A stretch of DNA of 8,529 bases from Pseudomonas sp. (GTDB lineage Bacteria; Pseudomonadota; Gammaproteobacteria; Pseudomonadales; Pseudomonadaceae), in contig JAQZAY010000146.1 of NCBI GenBank assembly GCA_029239415.1, positions 1 to 8,529 of the forward strand, read 5' to 3'. The number at the start of each line of letters is the position of its first letter. The first letter of the stretch is position 1. Of this stretch, positions 1 to 6,153 are shown one piece after another. The position numbers were made by a program, and so were the translations under genes. Under the pieces are notes generated by a model that was not told the origin of the DNA, ran no database searches, and saw only the letters and a program-made list of their open reading frames with translations.

Positions 1-345
1 GTAGAGACCGGAGAGCATGCGCAGGTGGTCCTGGGCGTAGCTGAAGTCGTCCTCGCCCAGACTCTCGGCGTCGAGCCCGGTGTACACGTCGCCCTTGAAT
101 GCCAGCAGTGCCTGCTTGGCGTTGGCAGGGGTGAAGTCCGGGGTCCAGCTGCCGAAGCGCGCCGCGTTGAGCCCGGCGAGCTTGTCGGACAGGTGCATCA
201 GCTCGCTGATCTGCACGGGCGACAGCTCGCGCAGCTGCTCGACCAGCACCTGGGAGTCATCCAGAAATTGCGGCAAGGTGTGGCGCTGGATTACCGGCGG
301 GGTGTCGTAGTCGAGGGTCTTGGCGGGGGAAATCACCGTCAGCAT
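1..345 (-). CDS. yaaA: YaaA, peroxide stress protein (DUF328 family), N-terminal 115 residues
   Basis: The reverse strand from the ATG at 345 stays open to the window edge, giving 115 residues; the family is roughly 260 long, so the C-terminal half lies outside. The protein opens [17 protein letters not shown], which is the signature start of the YaaA/DUF328 family, and continues with LNAARFGSW and [12 protein letters not shown], also typical blocks. In E. coli, YaaA is a cytoplasmic protein induced by OxyR that limits free iron and so reduces DNA damage under peroxide; that role is known for the family and inferred here. A CAGGAG Shine-Dalgarno sequence on the minus strand (355-360) sits about 9 bases before the start and supports it. 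The gene diverges from the deacetylase-like gene across 135 bp. No OxyR site was recognised upstream. Confidence 0.93.
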   Translation of the reverse strand, partial: MLTVISPAKTLDYDTPPVIQRHTLPQFLDDSQVLVEQLRELSPVQISELMHLSDKLAGLNAARFGSWTPDFTPANAKQALLAFKGDVYTGLDAESLGEDDFSYAQDHLRMLSGLY

Positions 346-374
346 TGGGTTCGGCTCCTGAAGTCTTGGCCGCG

Positions 375-403
375 ATTCTACGGGGGCAGGGCGGTGATCT
401 CCA
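375..403 (-). promoter_or_regulatory. Predicted sigma70 promoter of yaaA
   Basis: On the minus strand a TGGAGA box (398-403 on the plus strand, 4 of 6 matches to TTGACA) is followed by exactly 17 bases and then TAGAAT (375-380, 5 of 6 matches to TATAAT). Transcription would start near 368, giving a leader of about 23 bases that contains the CAGGAG ribosome binding site. Spacing and position fit well, but this is by eye only. Confidence 0.45.
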
Positions 404-445
404 GCTATGGGCACAATAGCCACAGACCATCCGCCCGGCAGCCGC

Positions 446-451
446 TATAGT
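446..451 (+). promoter_or_regulatory. Possible -10 box for the deacetylase-like gene
   Basis: TATAGT (5 of 6 matches to TATAAT) lies 30 bases before the GTG start of the deacetylase-like gene, and a start near 458 would leave the GGAG at 468-471 in the leader. No credible -35 box sits 16-18 bases upstream, so an activator or a weak promoter would be needed. Together with the yaaA promoter this makes 346-480 a divergent control region. Confidence 0.3.
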
Positions 452-480
452 GCGCGGCAAGCCCCTCGGAGACTGCGAAC

Positions 481-1596
481 GTGCGCATTGCCTTGACCCT
501 GCTGGCTGGCTTGCTGAGCCTGGCCATCCAGGCCGCCCCGCTACCCGTTGCCAGCATCGACCGCAGTGCATGGCCCGAACAACTCGACAGCCCGGTGCTG
601 TTCGATGTCGCCTCGCGTGCCGAGATTCTTTCCTTTGCCAAGGTGCTGCGCGACAGCGAGATGCTCGATGAGGCCCAATTGGCCACGCGCCTGCAGCTCA
701 GGCGAATCGACCTGCCGATGATCCGTGCGCTCAGGGCCAGGATGTGGCAGCGACTCTGGCACAACTACGACCAGGCACGACAGAGTTGCGAGCAGGATGC
801 ATCGTTCTGCTACCCGGTCGAGTCCATGGGCGACTTGCAGGCACAAGCCGCGACGTTCGCCGCCGATGTCGGTGAGTTCTATACCCCGTGGCTTGAACCG
901 GCGCAGCAGTTCCATGCCCGTTATCTCGATGAGCAACTGCGCAAGGCAGCGGTGTTCGCGCAGGCCGGCAGCGAGATCGAGCGCTACTCGATGGACGAGC
1001 GCAATGGCGATGACTTGAATGATCGCCTGTTCCTGCTGACCTTCGCCGGCGGGCCGGCGCCGCAGGGCGGGGCGACCGACGCGCTGACCGACTACCTTCG
1101 GCGGCAGAGGCTCGCGGCGACCTTCTTCGTACTGGGCAATCGCTTCGAACAGCGCCGCATGGCCGGTACGGGCGAGGGCCTGCGCATGCTGTACGCCGGA
1201 CAGTGCGTCGGTATCCAGGGCTGGGAATACCGCTCCCACGCGCAATGGCAGGACTGGCAGGACTCGCTGCGCCGCAGCCAGGCGCGGGTGCAGAGCGAAT
1301 TGCCGGATCGCTACGTGCCGCTGTTCCGCCCGCCCTATGGCCAGCGTCGCGCCGACGGCCAGGCCTTCATGTCCGGTCAGCACCTGCAGGTCTCGCTGTG
1401 GGATATCGACGCCCAGGACCTGAGCCCCCTGAGCGCCGAGCAATCGGCCCAGCGCGTGCTCAGCCTGATGTTGCTGTGGCGCAAGGGCGTGATCCAGTTC
1501 CACGACAGCCTGCCCAAGGCGCAGTCGGCCGTGCAATGGCTGCTGCAGCACACGGCGCAGAGCGGGATCGGTTGGCAGGATTGCCAGGCCTACTGA
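481..1596 (+). CDS. Secreted polysaccharide-deacetylase-like (CE4/NodB fold) protein with degenerate active site
   Basis: This is a 371-residue protein starting at GTG 481, with GGAG at 468-471, nine bases upstream. Residues 1-19 look like a signal peptide (MRIALTLLAGLLSLAIQAAP, AxA-type site), so a periplasmic or exported location is inferred. Residues 30-180 form an unrecognised helical N-terminal region. Residues 183-345 follow the NodB/CE4 pattern: LLTFAGGP (185-192, normally TFDDGP), ATFFVLG (213-219), GWEYRSH (247-253, normally HTxxH-like), FRPPYGQR (282-289), LWDIDAQD (306-313) and IQFHD (338-342). The arginine, PYG and final His-Asp are kept. The catalytic Asp, the metal-binding Asp and the first motif-2 His are not. 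Four cysteines (103, 110, 242, 368) could form disulfides. It may be a non-catalytic carbohydrate-binding relative or an atypical enzyme; substrate unknown. It is followed by a c-di-GMP gene on the same strand. Confidence 0.85.
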   Translation: MRIALTLLAGLLSLAIQAAPLPVASIDRSAWPEQLDSPVLFDVASRAEILSFAKVLRDSEMLDEAQLATRLQLRRIDLPMIRALRARMWQRLWHNYDQARQSCEQDASFCYPVESMGDLQAQAATFAADVGEFYTPWLEPAQQFHARYLDEQLRKAAVFAQAGSEIERYSMDERNGDDLNDRLFLLTFAGGPAPQGGATDALTDYLRRQRLAATFFVLGNRFEQRRMAGTGEGLRMLYAGQCVGIQGWEYRSHAQWQDWQDSLRRSQARVQSELPDRYVPLFRPPYGQRRADGQAFMSGQHLQVSLWDIDAQDLSPLSAEQSAQRVLSLMLLWRKGVIQFHDSLPKAQSAVQWLLQHTAQSGIGWQDCQAY

Positions 1597-1646
1597 CTGG
1601 GCCTCGACACCGGGTTGCACATGCCAATCCAGCCTGCATTGCTCGC

Positions 1647-1681
1647 CTGGCCAGCGGCGATTCAAGAATCGTCCTGGCCAG
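1647..1681. repeat. Imperfect palindrome between the deacetylase-like and GGDEF-EAL genes
   Basis: CTGGCCAG (1647-1654) recurs at 1674-1681, and between them lies the perfect palindrome CGATTCAAGAATCG (1658-1671). Because CTGGCCAG is itself self-complementary, the whole block folds into a stem with 8 outer and 5-6 inner pairs, separated by a small internal loop (CGG against TC). It begins 50 bases after the deacetylase-like stop and ends 46 bases before the next ATG. There is no T-run after it on the plus strand, so a classic intrinsic terminator is unlikely; an operator or an RNA-processing hairpin is as plausible. Confidence 0.6.
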
Positions 1682-1695
1682 CCGATGGCCTGGCA

Positions 1696-1713
1696 ATCCT
1701 CCACGCATCCTCC
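1696..1713. repeat. Tandem ATCCTCC repeat before the GGDEF-EAL gene
   Basis: ATCCTCC occurs at 1696-1702 and again at 1707-1713, a period of 11 bases, which puts both copies on the same face of the helix. The second copy ends 14 bases before the ATG at 1728. It could be a pair of protein-binding half-sites. On the RNA, CCUCC resembles an anti-Shine-Dalgarno sequence, so it might instead affect initiation. The function is unknown and chance is possible. Confidence 0.35.
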
Positions 1714-1727
1714 TAGCTGGATTGAAT

Positions 1728-4325
1728 ATGAGTCATACCCCAGAGCACTCCGTCCTTGCACCGCAGAAGGACTCCAGCGTCGGCTTGGCCAAGGCTTCAC
1801 TGTGTATCTTCACTGGGCTCCTGACCCTGGTATTGCTGGCTGCGAGCTCGATATCCATCTACTTTGCGCTCAATCTGGATCAGCTGGAGGCCAGGAGAAC
1901 CGCATTCCTTGCACAGAAGTCGGTTGAGTCGCTGACCAAGTCCTTGACATCAGTCAGCAGAGATTACGCTTTTTGGGGGGATGCCTATCGGCATCTTCAC
2001 AAGACGGTTGATCCGGATTGGGCATTCGCACAGGAAAACATAGGGCCTACCCTGTTTTCCGACTTCGTTGTCAATGGACTGTTTGTCGTCGCAGGCTCCA
2101 ACCAGACGGTATATACGGTCATCGACGGTGAGCTTGTAGACATCGCGGCAGCGCAATGGCTTGGCCAATCAATGGAGAGCATCTTGCAAGCGGCAAGGGC
2201 GGCGGAGGATCAGGAAAAACCTGTCAGTTCGTTTGTCAAAGTCAACGGCACATGGGCACTGGTTGCTGCGGCTGCCATTACACCGGGCACTGATCCAACG
2301 GTCGAGCGGGAACCTGGTCCATCTTCTGTGCTGGTCTTTGTCCAGTTGATGACGCCTGATCGACTGGACGCACTGGGCAACAGCTTCGGTATCCAGAATC
2401 TGCACGTTTCAAAGAACCCCGTTTCAAGCGAGTCCGGTTTGAAACTGGGCGAGGACATCACGGCGGGCACTCTCGTCTGGGATGACCCCACCCCCGGGCG
2501 TGAAATGCTGGCATTCATCCTGCCTTTGCTGGGAGTCATCGGATTTATCGTCTATCTGATGATGTGGATCTCGTCACGAAAGACCACGGCTACTGCCCTT
2601 GCCCTCGATCTCAGCCATGCGGAGTTGGAGCGCAGCCAGGCAGCACTGCGCGTGAGCGAGGAACGCTTCAGGGATGTCGCGCAGGCAAGTTCCGACTGGA
2701 TATGGGAGGCCGACAGCGAGGGCCGCTTTACCTACATCTCCGACCGGTTCGCAACGATCACCGGGTTCCCGGTGGCCCAGTGGCTTGGAGCAAGGGTCGT
2801 CAGCCTGGTCGACAGTGACAACGAGCCGCTCCTGGCCTGGTTTGGCCAGCGAGCCATGAACAGCAACGGTTCATTCGAATGCGGCTGCCTGGATAAGAAC
2901 GGACTGCGCCGGATCATATGCCTGACCGTAAAGGAGATGGATGGGCGTGGTTATCGTGGGACCGCGAAGGACATAACGGACGAAGTCGCAGCGCGCAAGC
3001 GTATCGAGTATCTGTCCGAGCACGACGTACTGACAGGACTGCCCAACAGGAAACGGCTGCGCGAATTCCTCGAGGGAAGACTGCACTTCGTGGCGACCAA
3101 TGAAGTGCCGCTTGTCATGCTCAGCATCGATCTCGACCGATTCAAACCCGTCAACGATCTTCTGGGCCACGCGATGGGGGACCGAGTCCTTCTTGAAACT
3201 GCCCGCCGCTTGAAGGAATGCGTACGCAGCGTTGATCTGGTCGCCCGTATGGGAGGTGACGAATTCGTGATTATCGTTACCGACATGGCTGATCACTCGG
3301 AAGTCGAAGCGCTTTGCCAACGACTGATCCATTCGATCGAGCAGCCCATACTTCTCGATGGGCATGACCTGCATATCAGCGCGAGCATAGGTATCGCCAT
3401 GGCCCCCGTGGACGCCTTGCAAGCGGTCGAACTGCTTCGATACTCCGACATTGCCTTGTACGAAGCCAAGGCCAGCGGGCGCGGCACCTGGCGTTTCTAT
3501 GCATGCGAAATGAACGCCCGGATCCTGGAGCGCAGGCGTCTGGAAAGCGATCTGCGCTATGGCATCAAGCATGGCGAGCTGCGTTTGCATTTCCAGCCCC
3601 GCTACCGCATCAGTGACGGCCGGATGATGGGCGCTGAAGCGTTGGTGCGCTGGCAGCATCCCGATCGGGGCCTGGTCTCGCCAGATACATTCATCCCCAT
3701 AGCCGAGGAAACCGGGCTGATCATGGCGCTCAGCGACTGGGTGCTTGAGACTGCATGTACCAGCGCTGTGCACTGGCCTGATGATTTGTTCGTATCAGTC
3801 AATCTATCTTCCAAGGAGTTCCAGGCCGAGCAATTGACCAGCCGTGTGCGAGCCGCGCTTACGGGTTCAGGACTCAGTCCGGCTCGCCTGGAACTCGAGC
3901 TGACCGAGAGCGTCATGCTCGAGGACGCCGACGGTGCGCTCAGTATCATGCGCTCGCTCAAGGCGCTGGGCGTACGGCTGGCGATGGATGACTTCGGCAC
4001 AGGGTATTCGTCGCTGAGCTACCTGCGCTCGTATCCGTTCGATGGCTTGAAGATAGACAAGAGTTTTGTCAGTCGACTGGGTGAGAGCGAGGACGACCGC
4101 TCGATCATCAAGGCGATCGTCGGCCTGGGTCGCGCGCTGTCGCTGACAGTGACGGCAGAGGGGATCGAGACCTCCGAGCACCTGGAAATCCTGAAGTCCG
4201 TTACCTGCGACGAAGGGCAGGGCTACTACCTCAGCAGGCCGATGGACGCGGTTTCGTTTGCAGGTTGCCTGGGTGTCCCGGCCCATGGGCACGTGCCAGG
4301 CCCTGCAAGAAAAGAGTTGTCGTGA
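1728..4325 (+). CDS. Membrane c-di-GMP cyclase/phosphodiesterase: CHASE4-like, PAS, GGDEF, EAL
   Basis: An 865-residue protein starts at ATG 1728; only a weak GGA (1719-1721) precedes it, but the sequence turns into recognisable protein exactly here. Order: transmembrane helix about 24-48; periplasmic sensor about 55-255 with a CHASE4-like RDYAFWGDAY (78-87); transmembrane helix about 260-281; PAS about 305-420; GGDEF about 430-590; EAL about 605-848. The cyclase site is GGDEF (509-513) with an inhibitory RxxD (R500-D503) at the usual five-residue spacing. The EAL set is complete: E637-A-L, N692, ELTES (724-728), DD754-755, K775, E811, Q831. It should make and/or degrade c-di-GMP at the inner membrane; which activity dominates cannot be read from sequence. 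Signal unknown. The sensory half is lower in GC than neighbouring genes. No clear terminator follows. Confidence 0.93.
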   Translation: MSHTPEHSVLAPQKDSSVGLAKASLCIFTGLLTLVLLAASSISIYFALNLDQLEARRTAFLAQKSVESLTKSLTSVSRDYAFWGDAYRHLHKTVDPDWAFAQENIGPTLFSDFVVNGLFVVAGSNQTVYTVIDGELVDIAAAQWLGQSMESILQAARAAEDQEKPVSSFVKVNGTWALVAAAAITPGTDPTVEREPGPSSVLVFVQLMTPDRLDALGNSFGIQNLHVSKNPVSSESGLKLGEDITAGTLVWDDPTPGREMLAFILPLLGVIGFIVYLMMWISSRKTTATALALDLSHAELERSQAALRVSEERFRDVAQASSDWIWEADSEGRFTYISDRFATITGFPVAQWLGARVVSLVDSDNEPLLAWFGQRAMNSNGSFECGCLDKNGLRRIICLTVKEMDGRGYRGTAKDITDEVAARKRIEYLSEHDVLTGLPNRKRLREFLEGRLHFVATNEVPLVMLSIDLDRFKPVNDLLGHAMGDRVLLETARRLKECVRSVDLVARMGGDEFVIIVTDMADHSEVEALCQRLIHSIEQPILLDGHDLHISASIGIAMAPVDALQAVELLRYSDIALYEAKASGRGTWRFYACEMNARILERRRLESDLRYGIKHGELRLHFQPRYRISDGRMMGAEALVRWQHPDRGLVSPDTFIPIAEETGLIMALSDWVLETACTSAVHWPDDLFVSVNLSSKEFQAEQLTSRVRAALTGSGLSPARLELELTESVMLEDADGALSIMRSLKALGVRLAMDDFGTGYSSLSYLRSYPFDGLKIDKSFVSRLGESEDDRSIIKAIVGLGRALSLTVTAEGIETSEHLEILKSVTCDEGQGYYLSRPMDAVSFAGCLGVPAHGHVPGPARKELS

Positions 4326-4464
4326 GCACTGCAGGGGGCCGAGTTCGCGAGGCCACGGCCGGATGATCGAAGCAGACAACCTGCACCTGATCCTTGAATC
4401 TAGACCCGATTTCCCCCGGCGCCAACCCCTGTTCGTCAATCCGAAAAATAAACGTCACTGGCAC

Positions 4465-4481
4465 GTAAAAAAGCTTTTTAC
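4465..4481. repeat. AT-rich palindrome (7-bp arms)
   Basis: GTAAAAA and TTTTTAC flank a three-base AGC centre, giving a perfect 7-bp inverted repeat with HindIII-like AAGCTT at the middle. A further T5 run lies at 4490-4494. It may act as a weak terminator for the upstream c-di-GMP gene or as an operator overlapping a possible phoH promoter. The AT-rich arms make a stable RNA terminator unlikely. Confidence 0.55.
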
Positions 4482-4504
4482 CGTCATCCTTTTTGCGGTA
4501 TCAA
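4477..4504 (+). promoter_or_regulatory. Weak candidate promoter for the phoH leader
   Basis: TTTACC (4477-4482, 4 of 6) and TATCAA (4499-4504, 4 of 6) are spaced by 16 bases. A start near 4511 would place all three leader stem-loops on the phoH transcript, about 150 bases before its ATG. The -35 box overlaps the right arm of the AT-rich palindrome. Both boxes are only fair matches, so this is a tentative call. Confidence 0.22.
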
Positions 4505-4531
4505 GGCGTTAGACAGCCGAACCCTGAAGCA

Positions 4532-4635
4532 CAGGTGGCGTCACCTGGCCCACCTTGTTCAGAGTCCTCCCTACCCGTAACGACGCGGGCATGGGGAGAC
4601 CGGCGGTCACTCTGCGGCGCAGCCGTGCTGCGCCG
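4532..4635 (+). promoter_or_regulatory. Structured 5' leader candidate of phoH (three stem-loops)
   Basis: Three hairpins can be drawn directly. Stem A pairs CAGGTG (4532-4537) with CACCTG (4542-4547). The same CAGGTGG can alternatively pair with CCACCT at 4550-4555. Stem B pairs 4567-4577 (CTCCCTACCCG) with 4586-4598 (CGGGCATGGGGAG) through 11 pairs, one a G-T wobble, with a CA bulge and an 8-base loop. Stem C pairs CGGCGCAGC (4615-4623) with GCTGCGCCG (4627-4635), 9 bp around CGT. The ribosome binding site AAGGTGA (4650-4656) follows. None ends in a T-run. It could be a regulatory leader or small RNA; I do not recognise it as a known riboswitch. Confidence 0.45.
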
Positions 4636-4662
4636 TCTGGCTCTTGTATAAGGTGACCGAGT

Positions 4663-6057
4663 ATGGATGACCATGGACGCACCCTTTCCACTCCCCAGCC
4701 AATCCTGTACGTGCTCGATACCAATGTTCTGATCCACGATCCAAACGCCCTCCTGAACTTCGAGGAGCACCACGTCGCGATCCCGATGACGGTGCTGGAG
4801 GAACTCGACAAGCTCAAGACCGGCAAGCATACCGTCGCCGCCGAATGCCGCCAGGCCATCCGCCTGATCGACCAGACCTTGGGCGATGCCTCGCCCGCGG
4901 ATGTCGAGCAGGGCGTGCCGATCCAGCGCAACAAGAGCGGGCCCAAGGGTTTCCTGTCGATCCTGATGAGCCCACGCAACGAACCCAACCGCCTCCTGCC
5001 TGAAACCCTGAACGACAACATCATCATCAACCAGCTCCTGGAATTGCGTGCCACGCGCAAGGACGTGGACGTGGTGCTGGTGACCAAGGACATCAACATG
5101 CGCCTCAAGGCGCGGGCCTGTGGTATCGCGGCCGAGGACTACAGCACCGACCAGCTGGTCGATGACGTCTCGTTGCTGTCCAGGGGCTACCACTCGGTCA
5201 GCGGGTCCTTCTGGGACCGCGTCAGCAAGGTCGAGACCCGGCAGGAGCGCGGTCGTACCTGGCACCGCGTGCAACTGACCGACAACCTGCCGGCGGTGCA
5301 CATCAACGAGTTCATCATCGACGAGCAGGGCTTCGTCGGCTGGGTCAAGGGCACCCGGGAGGGCGAGTTGCTGCTGCTCGACCTGCACCAGGAACCCCTG
5401 TTGCACCAGGAGGCCTGGGGCCTCAAGCCACGCGACATCCACCAGAGCCTGGCGCTGTTCGCCTTGCTCGACCCGGATATCCACCTGGTCAACCTCACCG
5501 GCGCCGCAGGCTCGGGCAAGACCATCCTGGCCCTGGCCGCAGCCATCGAGCAGACCATGGTCAGCAAGCGCTACCGGCGCATCATCGCCACCCGCAGCGT
5601 GCAGGGGCTCGACCAGGAGATCGGTTTCCTGCCCGGCACCGAGGCCGAGAAGATGGAGCCGTGGCTGGGCGCTATCACCGACAACCTCGAAGCCCTGCAC
5701 ATGGATGACGAGAGCACTCATGGCAGCGTCGAGTACATCCTCGAGCGCGTGCCGCTGCAGTTCAAGTCGCTCAACTACATCCGCGGGCGCAGCTTCCAGC
5801 AGAGCCTGATCCTGATCGACGAATGCCAGAACCTCACCCCGCACCAGATGAAGACCATCATCACCCGTGCAGGTGCCGGTTCCAAGGTGGTCTGCCTGGG
5901 CAACCTGGCGCAGATCGACACCCCTTACCTGTCCGCCACCAGCTCCGGCCTGACCTACCTGACCGAGCGCTTCAAGGACTTCCCCCACGGCGTGCACATC
6001 ACCCTGCAAGGGGTGCCGCGTTCGGTGCTGGCCGAATACGCCGAAGGGCACCTGTAG
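4663..6057 (+). CDS. PIN-PhoH fusion protein (PhoH2/YlaK type RNase-helicase)
   Basis: This is a 464-residue cytoplasmic protein. The start at ATG 4663 is supported by AAGGTGA at 4650-4656. Residues 14-165 form a PIN nuclease domain with its acidic set: DTN (D19), E46 or E47 in LEEL, D118 in NDNI and D143 in TKD. A linker leads to a PhoH-type P-loop ATPase (about 245-464) with Walker A GAAGSGKT (280-287), the conserved TRSVQGLDQEIGFLPGT block and Walker B LILIDECQN (382-390). In mycobacteria, PhoH2 proteins of this layout show ATP-dependent RNA unwinding coupled to RNase activity; applying that here is inference. All motifs look intact. No antitoxin-like gene precedes it; instead there is a structured leader. 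It stands alone between the c-di-GMP gene and a strong terminator. The original PhoH link to phosphate starvation should not be assumed for this type. Confidence 0.93.
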   Translation: MDDHGRTLSTPQPILYVLDTNVLIHDPNALLNFEEHHVAIPMTVLEELDKLKTGKHTVAAECRQAIRLIDQTLGDASPADVEQGVPIQRNKSGPKGFLSILMSPRNEPNRLLPETLNDNIIINQLLELRATRKDVDVVLVTKDINMRLKARACGIAAEDYSTDQLVDDVSLLSRGYHSVSGSFWDRVSKVETRQERGRTWHRVQLTDNLPAVHINEFIIDEQGFVGWVKGTREGELLLLDLHQEPLLHQEAWGLKPRDIHQSLALFALLDPDIHLVNLTGAAGSGKTILALAAAIEQTMVSKRYRRIIATRSVQGLDQEIGFLPGTEAEKMEPWLGAITDNLEALHMDDESTHGSVEYILERVPLQFKSLNYIRGRSFQQSLILIDECQNLTPHQMKTIITRAGAGSKVVCLGNLAQIDTPYLSATSSGLTYLTERFKDFPHGVHITLQGVPRSVLAEYAEGHL

Positions 6058-6066
6058 CCACTGCAG

Positions 6067-6095
6067 GCCGGGCGGACCACCGCCCGGCTTCTTTT
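6067..6095 (+). terminator. Rho-independent terminator of phoH
   Basis: GCCGGGCGG (6067-6075) pairs perfectly with CCGCCCGGC (6080-6088) around an ACCA loop, and TTCTTTT (6089-6095) follows at once. It begins 10 bases after the phoH stop codon. It separates phoH from the moaCDE operon, which therefore needs its own promoter in the following 45 bases. Confidence 0.92.
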
Positions 6096-6141
6096 CGCTC
6101 ACGCAAGTCGACCCACGGGTTTACACTCTTTGCTCCTGAAC

Positions 6142-6147
6142 AGGAGG
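6142..6147 (+). promoter_or_regulatory. Strong ribosome binding site that fixes the moaC start
   Basis: AGGAGG lies six bases before the GTG at 6154. An in-frame TTG at 6130 lies upstream of this site and would add eight residues (MLLNRRKA) not seen in MoaC, so GTG 6154 is the start. Confidence 0.85.
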
Positions 6148-6153
6148 AAAGCT

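Larger units (their letters stand above)
4326..4662. other. 337-bp intergenic region between the GGDEF-EAL gene and phoH
   Basis: No convincing gene is present. The first 130 bases show only short GC-rich self-complementary patches (for example GGCC repeats around 4336-4365). Then an AT-rich island (about 4441-4505) holds a perfect palindrome and a possible promoter. The final 130 bases hold three successive stem-loops up to the phoH ribosome binding site. A frame of 49 codons from ATG 4363 exists but lacks a ribosome binding site. Confidence 0.6.

Noticed and set aside
1203..1727. N-terminal extension of the c-di-GMP protein by 175 residues
   Set aside because: It overlaps the deacetylase-like gene and is Arg/Ala/Pro-rich frame noise; the first transmembrane helix and sensor follow the ATG at 1728.
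541..1800. Long minus-strand open frame opposite the deacetylase-like gene
   Set aside because: Low-complexity, family-less product explained by third-position GC of the plus-strand gene, which has a signal peptide and CE4 motifs.
4459..4474. Sigma54-like promoter: TGGCACG followed by AAAGC upstream of phoH
   Set aside because: The GG and GC are separated by 11 bases instead of the required 10, and the -12 element reads AAAGC, not TTGC.
4363..4512. Small ORF of 49 codons (MIEADNLHLIL...) in the gap before phoH
   Set aside because: No Shine-Dalgarno sequence at usable spacing, no recognisable family, and it runs through the AT-rich palindrome; kept only as a possible antitoxin candidate to test.
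4647..4652. TATAAG as a -10 box just before phoH
   Set aside because: It overlaps the ribosome binding site and has no -35 partner (CGTGCT at 17 bases), so a transcript from it would have no usable leader.
4326..4662. c-di-GMP (GEMM) riboswitch or molybdenum cofactor riboswitch in the gap
   Set aside because: I looked for the conserved cores of both and did not see them; the stem-loops present have a different layout.
4501..6102. Long minus-strand open frame (533 codons) opposite phoH
   Set aside because: It mirrors the high-GC codon pattern of the PIN-PhoH gene, whose protein has intact motifs; the antisense product resembles no family and is a shadow.
6130..6153. Upstream TTG start for moaC
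   Set aside because: It would translate through the AGGAGG ribosome binding site; GTG 6154 has ideal spacing and matches the family N-terminus.
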